DNA of 64,000 nt, from NCBI GenBank assembly GCA_007134485.1, contig SLKT01000042.1:47065-111064 (forward strand). Reading direction: 5' to 3'. Origin of the DNA: Wenzhouxiangella sp. (GTDB taxonomy: Bacteria > Pseudomonadota > Gammaproteobacteria > Xanthomonadales > Wenzhouxiangellaceae). Shown piece by piece: positions 50,705 to 61,078 of this stretch (positions are counted from its first letter, which is position 1; each line of letters starts with the position of its first letter). The notes beneath the pieces were generated by a model. It searched no databases and was not told where the DNA came from. It saw only the letters and a program-made list of their open reading frames with translations. A program made the translations under genes and the position numbers.

Positions 50705-51795
50705 GAAACACCTTTGTTCGAATTCGTTTCGGTTGGGTCGGCCAGGCCACAAAGGGCCAGCGCCTGGGGCAGCGAGACCAGTCGGTCATCGACGTAGTAG
50801 TCGGCCGGGGGCTTGCCGAAGCACAGCTCATGATAGCGCACTCCCCAGCGCTCCATCTGCTCGGCGGTCACCTCGGTCCAGTCCTTGCCGGTGCCGGATC
50901 CACGCGCGGTGAACAGCACGATATGGCAACCGGCATCAAACAGGGCATTGACCCTGGAAATATTGTCCGGGATAGGTCCGGCGCTGGCATAGTCCAGCTC
51001 GGGCACGGCCTCGGCCAGCACGCCGTCGATATCGACGACCAGGCGACGCGGCTTGATCGCAGCATCGTTGCGACCATCCGGTGAGGATGAACCATTGGCA
51101 ATCATGGCGGCTTCGACCTTTTCGACATCGGCCGGGGTATCGATACTGACCTGCGGTTCCTCGATGACCACGGCACCCGCCCGCTCGCCCATCAGCGACT
51201 GATGTTCAAGCAAGGTCTTACGGCGCAATGCATAAGCCACGCCATTACGATGATAGACCGGCTCGAGCTGCTGGCGAGCAATGATGCTACTGCCACGCGG
51301 ATCGAAATAATCCATGCGGCCATTCTCGCCCACCGTGAGTTGCTTGAGCGGGTGGGATTTCAGGTCGGTCGGACTGACGGTCCAGACCGCATCGAGATCC
51401 TCGTTGATCAGCTTGTTGACGGTCTGGCGGACATGATCGACCCGTCGCAACGGCGAGGTCGGCTGCAGCATGACCACAATGTCGTAATGCTGACCATCGT
51501 CATCTTCGGTGGCTTTCAGGGCGTGGGCCAGCACATCGACATCGCCAATGCGATCGCCGGACAACTCGGTCGGGCGCATGAACGGTGCTTCCAGCCCATG
51601 CTCCATGGCGGTCTGTCGAATCACCAAGTGATCGGTGGAAACCACGGCCCTGTCCACCCAATCCAGCGCGCGTACCAATTCGGCGGTATGAACCAGCAGC
51701 GGTTTGCCGGCCACCGGCAACAGGTTCTTCATCGGGATGCCCTTGCTGCCACCACGCGCCGGCACGACCACCAGAATGCGTTGTCCGGAAATCAT
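50701..51795 (-). CDS. neuA: Acylneuraminate cytidylyltransferase fused to C-terminal HAD-like phosphatase domain
   Basis: ILVVVPARGGSKGIPMKNLLPVAGKPLL; C-term LVVDIDGVLAEA, VLFTARGSGTGKDW, GKPPADYYVDDRL. Confidence 0.87.
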   Translation of the reverse strand: MISGQRILVVVPARGGSKGIPMKNLLPVAGKPLLVHTAELVRALDWVDRAVVSTDHLVIRQTAMEHGLEAPFMRPTELSGDRIGDVDVLAHALKATEDDDGQHYDIVVMLQPTSPLRRVDHVRQTVNKLINEDLDAVWTVSPTDLKSHPLKQLTVGENGRMDYFDPRGSSIIARQQLEPVYHRNGVAYALRRKTLLEHQSLMGERAGAVVIEEPQVSIDTPADVEKVEAAMIANGSSSPDGRNDAAIKPRRLVVDIDGVLAEAVPELDYASAGPIPDNISRVNALFDAGCHIVLFTARGSGTGKDWTEVTAEQMERWGVRYHELCFGKPPADYYVDDRLVSLPQALALCGLADPTETNSNKGVS

Positions 51796-51801
51796 GGCGT
51801 C

Positions 51802-52866
51802 TCAAGCCCGAACCTTCACCAGCCGGCCGTCGCGGGCCGACTTCAAAGCGGCAACAATCACCTGCATAGTCTCCAGTCCCGCGCTCATGTCCAGCGGCGA
51901 GGCCATCGAATGATCTTCAAGCATGTGCCCGACATGTTCGATCTCGCCACGAAAATCATCGGGACGGGTCTTGGCGACCCGCTCTTCCAGTTCAAGTCCG
52001 TCCTGGCGAATCAGCCGAACCAGGTCGTGACCGGGATCGATATTGACCTGCCATTCCAGGTAACCCTCGGTACCCTCCAGGCGCAACCACTTCTGTGCCG
52101 GCTGGGTGACGACATCCTGAACAATGGTGCCGACCAGGCCACGATCAGTCCTGACTGAAAGCTGGGCAATGCGATCGTAAGCCGCGCCATCGGCCTCGAC
52201 CTCGTCAAGCATGGCCATGACCTCGCTGATCCGGCCCATGCCGGCCAGTTCGGCAAAATACTGCCAGATATTGATCGCATGGCTGTGCTCGCCCAGTGCG
52301 CCACCACCGCGGCTGGTAAAGCCCAGGTAGGTATCTGCCGGCCCCGCCAGCCAGGGGTGGGCGGCGAAAATGCCGCCCCAGTGTTCGCGGGTCTTGGCCC
52401 TCAAGGTGGTGATTTCACCGATTGAATGCTCGGCCAGCCATTGGGCGGCGATGCGGGTATGGCCGGTCAGGCGATGGTTGTATCCAACCAGCACTCGAAC
52501 ATTGTGCTCGGCGGCCAGCTCCACCAGTTCGGTGCACGGTTCCAGGTCCGGCGGGCACAGCGGCTTTTCGATCAATATCACGCGTGGCTTGCTGTTGCGA
52601 ATCTCGGCCAACGCCAGGGGAATGTGACTGTCCGGCGGCGTGCCGATAATGACCAGGTCAAACTGCTCGCTCGCGGTGTCTTCGGGGCGGCGCAGTCGAA
52701 TGCCCTCATCCCACTGCCCATAGCGGGTCGGGTAGATGTCATCGCGGGTGCGCTGCAACGCGGCCTCGTCGATATCGCACAGGGTCACATCCCAGCCCTG
52801 CTCACGCGCGGCATGGGCCAGATGATTGCCGATCGAACCGGCGCCCAGAATCTTGACTTTGGTCAT
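51802..52866 (-). CDS. Gfo/Idh/MocA family oxidoreductase
   Basis: VKILGAGSIGNHLAHAAREQGWDVTLCDID, VILIEKPLCPPDLEPCTELVELAAEHNVRVLVGYNHRL. Confidence 0.9.
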   Translation of the reverse strand: MTKVKILGAGSIGNHLAHAAREQGWDVTLCDIDEAALQRTRDDIYPTRYGQWDEGIRLRRPEDTASEQFDLVIIGTPPDSHIPLALAEIRNSKPRVILIEKPLCPPDLEPCTELVELAAEHNVRVLVGYNHRLTGHTRIAAQWLAEHSIGEITTLRAKTREHWGGIFAAHPWLAGPADTYLGFTSRGGGALGEHSHAINIWQYFAELAGMGRISEVMAMLDEVEADGAAYDRIAQLSVRTDRGLVGTIVQDVVTQPAQKWLRLEGTEGYLEWQVNIDPGHDLVRLIRQDGLELEERVAKTRPDDFRGEIEHVGHMLEDHSMASPLDMSAGLETMQVIVAALKSARDGRLVKVRA

Positions 52867-52958
52867 GAGTTCACTTGGTATTTGAAGACAGTGGCCAAGG
52901 GCATGGCAGCGTTAACCGCGCAATTCTACCAATTGCCCTAGCCCGGCAGGCGTTCAAT

Positions 52959-54314
52959 TCAGTCACCCGGCGAGATTTCGAAAACATTGCGCTCGAGCTC
53001 GCGCACTTCAAATGCCTGCTGCATGCCGATACACCCGGCCAGGGTTTCAAGCCGCTGGCGGACCTCAGGCAGGCTGGTATCGGGAAACATGTGAGCCAGG
53101 TAGGGTCGATAGTTGGCCGTGCCCGGCAGGCGATGCTCGATGCGGCGCAGCTGTCGCCTGAATGCAAGTGCCGCCCCGGCAAATCGCGGTCGGTTGCCCG
53201 TCGGCGGCTCGGGATTTTCCAGCAGTGGCCGGATTGCATCGAGAATGTATTCGCTGTCGAGGCGCTCACGCCCGGTTCCGGCCATGGCGCGAGTCATGAT
53301 CTGCTGCGCCCCCTCGCGGGCCTGACGGGCAAACACTGCGTCTGGGTCGTCCCGGCAGTCCCTGGCGCCCTGTTCCAATTCATCCAGGTTTTCGCAGGAA
53401 AGGCTGATGTCATTGGGCAAGGGATGATCGAAGCGCTGTGAGCGAACCGGACGGTACGCCAGCGCCGGCCGCGCCACCTGAAAGGCTTCGACGGCCGTGG
53501 TACAGCCATTGTGAATCAGCCCGTCACTGGCCAGCAGCCAGGCCACCACATTGCCGCGCGAATCGATGCGGACATTATCAAGACCATTGAGCAGGTCCTC
53601 CCAGGTTTCACGACGCTCACTGGGGTGCGGACGCACCACGAATTGCACCTCCGGCAAGGTGCGCGCCAGGGCCGGGATGGCTTCGGTAAAGGCTTTGAAC
53701 AATTCGTACTTGTGCGCGGCAAAGCCGCCGCGCGGATCGTCCGGGCGCTGCTCGCGCAGCCATTTCAGGTGACGATTCTGACGCGGCTGGACATGGTTGA
53801 CCCGCGAAAAATTGGTGTTGATCAGCACGAAACGACCGTACTGTGATCGAATTCGGGCGACTTCATCCTCGAACAATGCCTGTAGCGGCTTTTTCAGCAA
53901 GTCGGCACGCGGGTTGCCACACACGGCAATCGGACCGCCGGCATGCTCCGGGTGCTCACGCCAGGCATCGGCGTTGTCTTCGCCCCAGGCAATCAGCAAT
54001 TCCGGCTCGTTGAGCGTCGGCCCATCGACCTTGGTGCGCCAGTAGACCTCGCGCGAAGCCCAGACCAGCCCTTCCTCGTCCCACAAGGCGACCCGATGAC
54101 CACACGACCGCGCCAGGGCCAGGTTATGGCGACTGCGCGCGGTCACGCTCTTGCCGATATAGACACCGGCCGGATAACGTGACAACGACAAGTCGATGGT
54201 CTTCTTGGCGCCGACGATGGCGCAAATGCCGCGTCCGGCCGCGACCAGACCCAGCAGCAACTTGGCGTCGAACTCGCGAACGCGCGTTTCACACGGCAGA
54301 ATCAGGGTGCGCAT
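52959..54314 (-). CDS. Surface carbohydrate biosynthesis protein (glycosyl/glycerophosphotransferase-like)
   Basis: MRTLILPCETRVREFDAKLLLGLVAAGRG, GNPRADLL, RPHPSERRETWEDLL, GLIHNGCTTAVEAF. Confidence 0.75.
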   Translation of the reverse strand: MRTLILPCETRVREFDAKLLLGLVAAGRGICAIVGAKKTIDLSLSRYPAGVYIGKSVTARSRHNLALARSCGHRVALWDEEGLVWASREVYWRTKVDGPTLNEPELLIAWGEDNADAWREHPEHAGGPIAVCGNPRADLLKKPLQALFEDEVARIRSQYGRFVLINTNFSRVNHVQPRQNRHLKWLREQRPDDPRGGFAAHKYELFKAFTEAIPALARTLPEVQFVVRPHPSERRETWEDLLNGLDNVRIDSRGNVVAWLLASDGLIHNGCTTAVEAFQVARPALAYRPVRSQRFDHPLPNDISLSCENLDELEQGARDCRDDPDAVFARQAREGAQQIMTRAMAGTGRERLDSEYILDAIRPLLENPEPPTGNRPRFAGAALAFRRQLRRIEHRLPGTANYRPYLAHMFPDTSLPEVRQRLETLAGCIGMQQAFEVRELERNVFEISPGD

Positions 54315-55211
54315 TCAGTCCGCCTGGAAGCGCTCGGCCAGCTCCGGGTTCAGGCGCTCGGCGACAAAGCGATCAATGCGTTCGATCTCGCCATCATCGA
54401 AGTAATCTCGATAGCCGCCAACCTTGCCCCGTCGCACCTTGTAGGAATCCGGGTCCTCGACATTCGCGGCCTTGAGACGACTGTTCCTGAAATAGTTGTC
54501 GCGTTCCTTGCGCTTGAGAGATTCGAACGAGGCAAACTCCACGGCCTCGGCAATTTCGTCGGTACTGAAATCCTGCTCGAGGAATTCGAGCAATCGTGCC
54601 ATTTCGGCTTCCGGCTCGGCCCTGAGGGTTTCGTAGAAGAGTCGATAGACGCGATCCCAGCCGTTCAATTCCTCGTGCCAATGATTGAGATAGTCACAAA
54701 TCGCCGGCAGCCCCAGCGGGGATTGCATGACGAACTCGAACATCGAGCCCGCCTGGTCAACCGCGTACATCTCGCGCTTGTAGGCGCTCGCCCTGCGGGT
54801 CGACTGGAAATACTCGGAGACCGCCACATCACGCGGGTCGCGCAGCAGCAACACCACCGGCATAGCGCACAGTTTCGAGCCGTGGCGCGGATGGCGGGCC
54901 AGGCGATCAAGGTAATGACCATGGGTCATGGCGTACACCGGAATCGCCGAGTTCTGACTCTTGAAGTTGTCATACTCCAGCAACTGGTTCTCGGCCAGCC
55001 CATGGCGCCTCTGGTAGAGCCGGGAGAGCATGGCGCGCAACCAGGTCCGACCACTCTTGGCCCGCGACAACACCAGAATGTCGGCCGCCAGTACGCGGCG
55101 ATTGTCAAGCCCGGCGCGCAGGCGATGACGCGCCCGAACGCGGCGCTCACGCGGCAATGGCGCGGTCAGCGCCCAGATTCCGGCGCGGTAGAGGCGGAGA
55201 CGGTCGATCAT
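54315..55211 (-). CDS. Sulfotransferase domain protein
   Basis: PAPS 5'-loop-like LSRAKSGRTWLRAMLSRL and 3'-loop LLLRDPRDVAVSEYFQSTR. Confidence 0.84.
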   Translation of the reverse strand: MIDRLRLYRAGIWALTAPLPRERRVRARHRLRAGLDNRRVLAADILVLSRAKSGRTWLRAMLSRLYQRRHGLAENQLLEYDNFKSQNSAIPVYAMTHGHYLDRLARHPRHGSKLCAMPVVLLLRDPRDVAVSEYFQSTRRASAYKREMYAVDQAGSMFEFVMQSPLGLPAICDYLNHWHEELNGWDRVYRLFYETLRAEPEAEMARLLEFLEQDFSTDEIAEAVEFASFESLKRKERDNYFRNSRLKAANVEDPDSYKVRRGKVGGYRDYFDDGEIERIDRFVAERLNPELAERFQAD

Positions 55212-55239
55212 GGTGATTCGGATTGCTCGGGAAAACAGT

Positions 55240-56040
55240 TTATTGTAATCGCATTTGCTCGATCACACGCCGGACGCGGTCGGCCAGTTGCTGGCCATCG
55301 GATGGCTGCAAGGCTCGGGTTTCGATCGGTTCACCCAGGCGCACCCGGATACGGCCCGGTCGAATATGAAACCCACCGGGCGGCATGACCTGTCGGGTGC
55401 CCTCGATGACCACTGGAACCACCGGGACACCGGCGCTGATCGCGACCCGGAATGCTCCGGGCTTGAAGCGTCGCAATTGGCCGGTCGTGCTGCGGGTTCC
55501 CTCCGGAAAGGCCGCCATGCTGTGTCCCTGCCCGAGCAAATCCGCCGCGCGCTGGAGTTGTCGCGCGGTATCACGCGCACCACCGCGCTTGATCAGCACC
55601 ATGCCCATGGCACGCGTGTACCAGCCCAGAAACGGCACCTTGCCCAGCTCGGCCTTGAGTATGAAACGCAAGGGCACCGGAATGGCCATGAATAGTGCGC
55701 AGATATCGATCATGGAGGAGTGATTGGCCACGAACACGTGCGGACGGGCGAAATCAACCTGCTCGCGACCCTGCACCTCGAAACGCGATAACGAGCCGTA
55801 CACCAGAAACGGCGACCAAATCCATGCAGCCATGCGTAATGGCACATGCGCATCGCCGGTCACCACCCGTATGATCAGCGCGATGCTGATCCAGAACATC
55901 GACCAGGACAAGGTGAGGACAAGCTGGATGGTGTTGAAAGCCAGCCAGCCGAGTTTTTTCAATGTTAACATCGATCCGTGTTGGCGGTTGCCCGCCAGGC
56001 CCTTTTCAAGCCGCAGCATCATAACGAGTTTGTCAGGCAT
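55240..56040 (-). CDS. plsC: 1-acyl-sn-glycerol-3-phosphate acyltransferase
   Basis: VFVANHSSMIDICALFMAIPVPLRFILKAELGKVPFLGWY, AAFPEGTRSTTGQLRRFKPGAFRVA. Confidence 0.93.
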   Translation of the reverse strand: MPDKLVMMLRLEKGLAGNRQHGSMLTLKKLGWLAFNTIQLVLTLSWSMFWISIALIIRVVTGDAHVPLRMAAWIWSPFLVYGSLSRFEVQGREQVDFARPHVFVANHSSMIDICALFMAIPVPLRFILKAELGKVPFLGWYTRAMGMVLIKRGGARDTARQLQRAADLLGQGHSMAAFPEGTRSTTGQLRRFKPGAFRVAISAGVPVVPVVIEGTRQVMPPGGFHIRPGRIRVRLGEPIETRALQPSDGQQLADRVRRVIEQMRLQ

Positions 56041-56122
56041 CTGTCATGTCCGCCCAACATGCGCGCTAACCCGGCCCATTCCGGTATAGACTGACCGGGC
56101 CGATTACCACCCAGGGAAATCA

Positions 56123-58816
56123 ATGCAGGGACAGATTGCCATTGTCGTGGTCATGAGCATTGCCGGCATGCTGCTGGCGCTGGCTCTGGGCGAGGCCTGG
56201 CTGATGCAGATGCTTCTGGGAGAAACCCGCTGGCTGGCCGTCCTGGCCGGGGGTTTCATCGGCGCGCTATGGGCGGTGGTCATCGTGCAGGGTCGACGAA
56301 TCGAGGCGCTGGAAAAACGCCTGGAGGGCATCGACGAACCCGGCGGCGCCAAATCGACTGCATCCCCCGAAGCCGTTCCCGCACCCTCATCGGAACCCGC
56401 CGAGTCGCCGCAATCAGAAACCGCACCGGCTGCTGTCGCCAAACCGGACGCCACCGGCATCGACACGCGCCCTGCCCGGCCGCCATCACGAGCATCATCT
56501 CCGAAGCCCACTCAAACCGGGGGTGACGGGCTGGCCACTCGAATGCGGCGCTGGTTCACTCATGGCAACGTTCCGGTCCGAATCGGCGTGCTGGTGACCT
56601 TTATCGCGGTCGCCGCCCTGTTGCGCTATGCCGGTGAGCAAGGCTGGCTGAGTGCACCCATCGAGGTGCGCCTGAGCCTGGTCGCCCTGGCCGCGATTGC
56701 CGCGCTGGCATTTGCCTGGATGCGCCGCGAGCGCCAGCGGCTGTTCGCCCTGTCGCTGCAAGGTGGCGCCATCGGCGTACTGCTGCTGACCACCTATGCC
56801 GCCTTCGATTTCTACGCATTGATTCCCACTGTCGCGGCCCTCGGCCTGACCGTGGTCTTTGTCGGCGCCTGCGGTGTCCTGGCCATGTTCCAGAAAGCCC
56901 CGGCCCTGGCGGTGCTCGGCATGCTGGCCGGCTTTGCCGCCCCGCTGCTGATTGCCGCCGGTGGCGACCGTCCCCTGGCGCTGTTTGTCTGGTACGCAAT
57001 TCTCAATCTTGCGGTACTAATGCTGGCCTGGAAACAGACCTGGCCGCTGCTCAACCGCCTCGGCTTCGCATTTACCTTCGTGGTGGCGTGGGTCTGGGGC
57101 GTGCTGGCCTGGAGTCCCGAGTACTACCTGCTGGCCCAGGTCTTTCTGATCTTGTTTTTCCTGTTTTACCTGGCCATTCCGCTGATCGAAGGTCTGCGAC
57201 GGCCCGAGGGCCAGCCGGAGCGGCTCGATGTGATGCTGGTATTCGGCTTGCCCTTGTTCGCCCTGCCCCTGCAGATCGCCATTCTTGATGGCGCACGATT
57301 GCCGGTGGCCTTTTCGGCCGTGATCGGTGCGCTGACCTACCTGTTCAGCGCCTGGCTGATTCGTGCTCGGCCGGGCATGTCCACACTGATGCGTTCGCAC
57401 GCTGTTCTGGCCCTGGGCCTGGCCACGGTGGCCGTTCCATTCGCATTTTCGGGTCCGACCATCACCATGATCTGGGCACTGCAAGGCGCCGCACTGGTCT
57501 GGTATGGCTGTCAGCAGCAGCAACGGCCGACGCGCCTGGCAGGCTTGGGCCTGCAACTGACGGCAACCGCGGTCTGGATGGTCAATCACCTGCTCGACGG
57601 CCGTGGCGAATGGTTCCTGCTCAATCCGCTCGGTTTTGCCGGTCTGGCGCTGGCCTTTGCCGCCTTGTTCAGCGCCTGGTGCTTTGCCCGCGCCTCGGCA
57701 AGTTCGGATCGGGTCAATGCCTTGGTCGGGTGGGGCCTGGCCTTGTGGATACTGACCGGACTGTTCGAGGCCTTCGCTCACTTCCAGGTCCTGGTGCTGA
57801 CTCAGACACTGATCGCCTGGGCCGCGCTCACCGTGCTGCTTGCCGCCGGGCTGCATCACCGGCAGCGCTGGTGGGTCACCGCGCCGGTCACCATGCTGGC
57901 ATTGGCCGCCTGTGTTCCCCTGGCGCTTGCCCAGTCGGTCAACACCCTCCCTCTGTCCGGGTGGGGAGGTCCGATGTGGTTGCTGGTTATGATTGCAGTC
58001 TTGTACGGAGACTGGAGCTTTCGTCAGCATTCGACTCAATGGCGAGTCTGGATCGCGCTGGTTGCCCATGCATCAATCTTCACGATGCTCGTCCTGACAG
58101 GCATTCATCTGGCCGATCAGGGCTGGGCTTTGGGCGATGGCTGGCAGTGGCTTATTGGGTCACTGCCCGTGCTGGCGCTGGTGGCCTGGCTGGCCGCGGG
58201 TCGGCACCCGCCCTTGTGCGCGGGTGGCGCCCTTGACCCGGATCATCGTGCTGTCTTTCTGGGCTTTACGGCCACGATCGTCTCGCTGGGACTGGCCGCC
58301 AGCCTGGCCGCACCGGGTCAAGCCGACCCGATGAGCTGGCTACCATTGCTCAACCCGCTGGAACTGGGGCAACTAATCACCTTGTTGTTGTTATTGATGC
58401 TGGCCCGAGGCACACGAGATCAGCCCATCCGCTTCCCGTTGCCGGTGGTCGGACTGTTGCTGGCAGCCACGGTCACCGTCATGGGCCTGCGCGCGGTTCA
58501 CCAACTGACCGGCGTGGCCTGGGATCTGGAACAATTGCTGGCCAGCAACACCGCCCAGGCCACCCTGAGCGTGACCTGGACACTGATCGGGGTCAGCGCC
58601 TGGGTCGCCGGTTCGCGTCTCAAGTCGCACGCACTGTGGTGGGCCGGCGCCATCCTGCTGGGCATCGTACTGTTGAAATTGCTCATCATTGATCGGCAAT
58701 TCCTGTCCACGGCAGCAGGTATCCTGTCATTCATGGCCTTTGGCCTGTTGTCGATCGCGGTGGGCTACCTGGCCCCGGCGCCGCCTTCGACCGCACAGCG
58801 GGAGCACACGTCATGA
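56123..58816 (+). CDS. DUF2339-type polytopic membrane protein
   Basis: ~20 hydrophobic segments; NVPVRIGVLVTFIAVAALLRYAGEQGWL; paired with DUF3999-like gene. Confidence 0.85.
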   Translation: MQGQIAIVVVMSIAGMLLALALGEAWLMQMLLGETRWLAVLAGGFIGALWAVVIVQGRRIEALEKRLEGIDEPGGAKSTASPEAVPAPSSEPAESPQSETAPAAVAKPDATGIDTRPARPPSRASSPKPTQTGGDGLATRMRRWFTHGNVPVRIGVLVTFIAVAALLRYAGEQGWLSAPIEVRLSLVALAAIAALAFAWMRRERQRLFALSLQGGAIGVLLLTTYAAFDFYALIPTVAALGLTVVFVGACGVLAMFQKAPALAVLGMLAGFAAPLLIAAGGDRPLALFVWYAILNLAVLMLAWKQTWPLLNRLGFAFTFVVAWVWGVLAWSPEYYLLAQVFLILFFLFYLAIPLIEGLRRPEGQPERLDVMLVFGLPLFALPLQIAILDGARLPVAFSAVIGALTYLFSAWLIRARPGMSTLMRSHAVLALGLATVAVPFAFSGPTITMIWALQGAALVWYGCQQQQRPTRLAGLGLQLTATAVWMVNHLLDGRGEWFLLNPLGFAGLALAFAALFSAWCFARASASSDRVNALVGWGLALWILTGLFEAFAHFQVLVLTQTLIAWAALTVLLAAGLHHRQRWWVTAPVTMLALAACVPLALAQSVNTLPLSGWGGPMWLLVMIAVLYGDWSFRQHSTQWRVWIALVAHASIFTMLVLTGIHLADQGWALGDGWQWLIGSLPVLALVAWLAAGRHPPLCAGGALDPDHRAVFLGFTATIVSLGLAASLAAPGQADPMSWLPLLNPLELGQLITLLLLLMLARGTRDQPIRFPLPVVGLLLAATVTVMGLRAVHQLTGVAWDLEQLLASNTAQATLSVTWTLIGVSAWVAGSRLKSHALWWAGAILLGIVLLKLLIIDRQFLSTAAGILSFMAFGLLSIAVGYLAPAPPSTAQREHTS

Positions 58817-60177
58817 AGCAGTCACCATTCGATCCGATCATCAAGTTGACCAGCGCGCTCTTGCTGTCCCTGATGACGATGTCGGTCTGGGCGGACTCAC
58901 TCGAACAGAACTATGCCTGGGTCTGGACGCTGGATCCTGATCGGGAGGAATCGGTCTGGCGCATTCCACTGACCGAGAAGCTGATGAGTGATCTTCACAG
59001 TGAACGGGCCAATGACCTTGTGCTCGTCGATGCGCGCGGCCAGGAGATTCCCTTTACTCGCCTGCCGGATAGCGCGCTGATCGAGGCGCTTGAGCAGACC
59101 CATGAACTGGACATCGAATCGGCCCTGGTCGAAAAAGACCACGAGCACCCTGAGGCGCTTGAGCTGATCATTGATCATGACGGCACTCGCATGCGTGTTC
59201 GTTCACCGCGAACCGAACCGCGAGACAGCACCCAGGGCGCACTGGTCTTCCAGGCCCTGATCGGTGCTCCGGCCGAGCGTCCGGATTGGCCGGAACATCT
59301 CCTGGAGCTTGAACTGACCAGCGCCGATCCCCTGTCGATCGATTGTCGCCTGCGCGATGCCGGCGACGTCGACCCGGCCCGATTGAGAGTTGATTTTCGT
59401 GCCGTTGGCGACAGTCGCCCGCGCCGCTACGAGGCCAGCCAGTCGATCCAGGAACTGCCTGCGGGCTGGCACCTGAGCTGTTTTGGAACCCGAACGCCAA
59501 CCGAGCTGGAAATGTCCGCCGCTCGCTTGGTCAGTTCCGGACAACGTGATTATCGCCAGAATCACGTACTTGCCGTCAAGGCTGAACGGCTTGAGGACCA
59601 GCCGGGTCGATTCGAATTCGAGCTGGATGGTCCTTATCGGACACACGCACTGACAATAAGCTCCGACGAACCCAACCTGGTCAGTCGCATCGAAGTGTTT
59701 TCGCGGGTCAACGAAGAGCGGTCATGGCGTGCACGCGGGATCACGACCTTGTCGACCCTTGAATCAGAGCAGGCACGGCTGGAATTTGCCGATGAGCCCG
59801 CTCACCGCGACCGCTACTGGCAGGTACGTACCGAGCCTGCACTGGAACAACTGCCGGAATTCGAAATGGAAACCTGGCAGGATGAACTGGCTTTTCTGGC
59901 TCGCGGCCAAGCCCCCTGGCGACTGTATGCGGGCAGTCGTCAATCGCACGAACTGGCCGAGCCCGCGGGCTGGCTCGACGAAACCATTCAAAGACTGGGG
60001 CCGGCCTGGAACTGGCCGTCGCTGGAGCCGACTCAGCGGGAACAAGCCGGCGGACCTCCAGTGCTGGAAACTCCGCTGCCACCCATTCCCTGGCAGCGTT
60101 ACCTGTTGTGGGCCGTTCTGGTGCTGGCCGCCGGCCTGGTCATCTACCTGGCCATGCATCTGCTGAGTCATCGCTGA
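58813..60177 (+). CDS. DUF3999-type exported protein
   Basis: Signal peptide, C-terminal TM; overlaps the DUF2339-like gene by 4 nt, a common pairing. Confidence 0.82.
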   Translation: MKQSPFDPIIKLTSALLLSLMTMSVWADSLEQNYAWVWTLDPDREESVWRIPLTEKLMSDLHSERANDLVLVDARGQEIPFTRLPDSALIEALEQTHELDIESALVEKDHEHPEALELIIDHDGTRMRVRSPRTEPRDSTQGALVFQALIGAPAERPDWPEHLLELELTSADPLSIDCRLRDAGDVDPARLRVDFRAVGDSRPRRYEASQSIQELPAGWHLSCFGTRTPTELEMSAARLVSSGQRDYRQNHVLAVKAERLEDQPGRFEFELDGPYRTHALTISSDEPNLVSRIEVFSRVNEERSWRARGITTLSTLESEQARLEFADEPAHRDRYWQVRTEPALEQLPEFEMETWQDELAFLARGQAPWRLYAGSRQSHELAEPAGWLDETIQRLGPAWNWPSLEPTQREQAGGPPVLETPLPPIPWQRYLLWAVLVLAAGLVIYLAMHLLSHR

Positions 60178-60187
60178 GCGGTGATTA

Positions 60188-60958
60188 TCAGTCAGGCACC
60201 CGGCCGGTGTACTCGGAAAAGATACCCATGACCGCCTTGCGCTCAACCTGTTCGAATCCGGCACTTTTCAGCGCCGCCAGAATGGTTTCCGGCGGTACAC
60301 AGTTCTCGATGGTATCCCAGTAATAGCGCATCAACACCTGGGCATCACGCGAACGCCGGAAAACACGAGTCAAGGCCGGCACCACGCCGCGCATGTAAAA
60401 GCGCAGAAAGTGAAATCCGAGACGATTCTGCGGCCGGGTAATCTCCAGCAGCAACACCTTGCCACCGGGTTTGAGCACACGGCGGTATTCGCGAAAGGTC
60501 TTTTCCAGATCGGCAACATGGCGCAATGCATAACCCATGGTCAGCATGTCGAACAGACCATCCTCGAACGGCATGTCCTCGCCGAGCCCTGTCACTGTCT
60601 CGCGAACGCCATTGGCGCGCGCCTCGGCCAGCATGCCCTCGCTTGGGTCCAGGGCGACCACCCGACCACTATCACCCACTCGTTCCTGGGCAATCAGGGC
60701 CAGTACGCCGGTACCACTGCCAACGTCGAGCAGATGCATGCCCTCGCTCACTCCATGGCGCTCCGTGGCCTCGCGACGATAGCGGCGACCCGAACCGAAC
60801 GACATCATGGCGTTGATCCAGTCATAGTGTTCGGCGCTGGCATCAAACATCGCATCGACCCGCTCGCGCCGCCCGGTTTCATCAGGATAGTATTCATCCA
60901 GCACCGGGTGCGGCGAGAGCTTCTCGGGATTGACGGGGCGTCCGGCAGGTTCGTTCAT
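60188..60958 (-). CDS. ubiE: Ubiquinone/menaquinone C-methyltransferase
   Basis: VDAMFDASAEHYDWINAMMSFGSGRRYRREATE, LLDVGSGTGVLAL, YRRVLKPGGKVLLLEI. Confidence 0.95.
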   Translation of the reverse strand: MNEPAGRPVNPEKLSPHPVLDEYYPDETGRRERVDAMFDASAEHYDWINAMMSFGSGRRYRREATERHGVSEGMHLLDVGSGTGVLALIAQERVGDSGRVVALDPSEGMLAEARANGVRETVTGLGEDMPFEDGLFDMLTMGYALRHVADLEKTFREYRRVLKPGGKVLLLEITRPQNRLGFHFLRFYMRGVVPALTRVFRRSRDAQVLMRYYWDTIENCVPPETILAALKSAGFEQVERKAVMGIFSEYTGRVPD

Positions 60959-61078
60959 CTAGTTCTGGTTTCGAATGCGTGGTCCGGACGCCATCCTAAC
61001 CCAGATGCGAGGTATTTTCCCGGCCACAGACCCGGCAGGGCGCTATAATGCCCACTGGCTTGAAGGCGATGATCAGAC

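Noticed and set aside
57017-58069. 350-aa minus-strand ORF antisense to the DUF2339-like gene
   Set aside because: Gln/Gly/Arg-rich mirror of a hydrophobic membrane protein.
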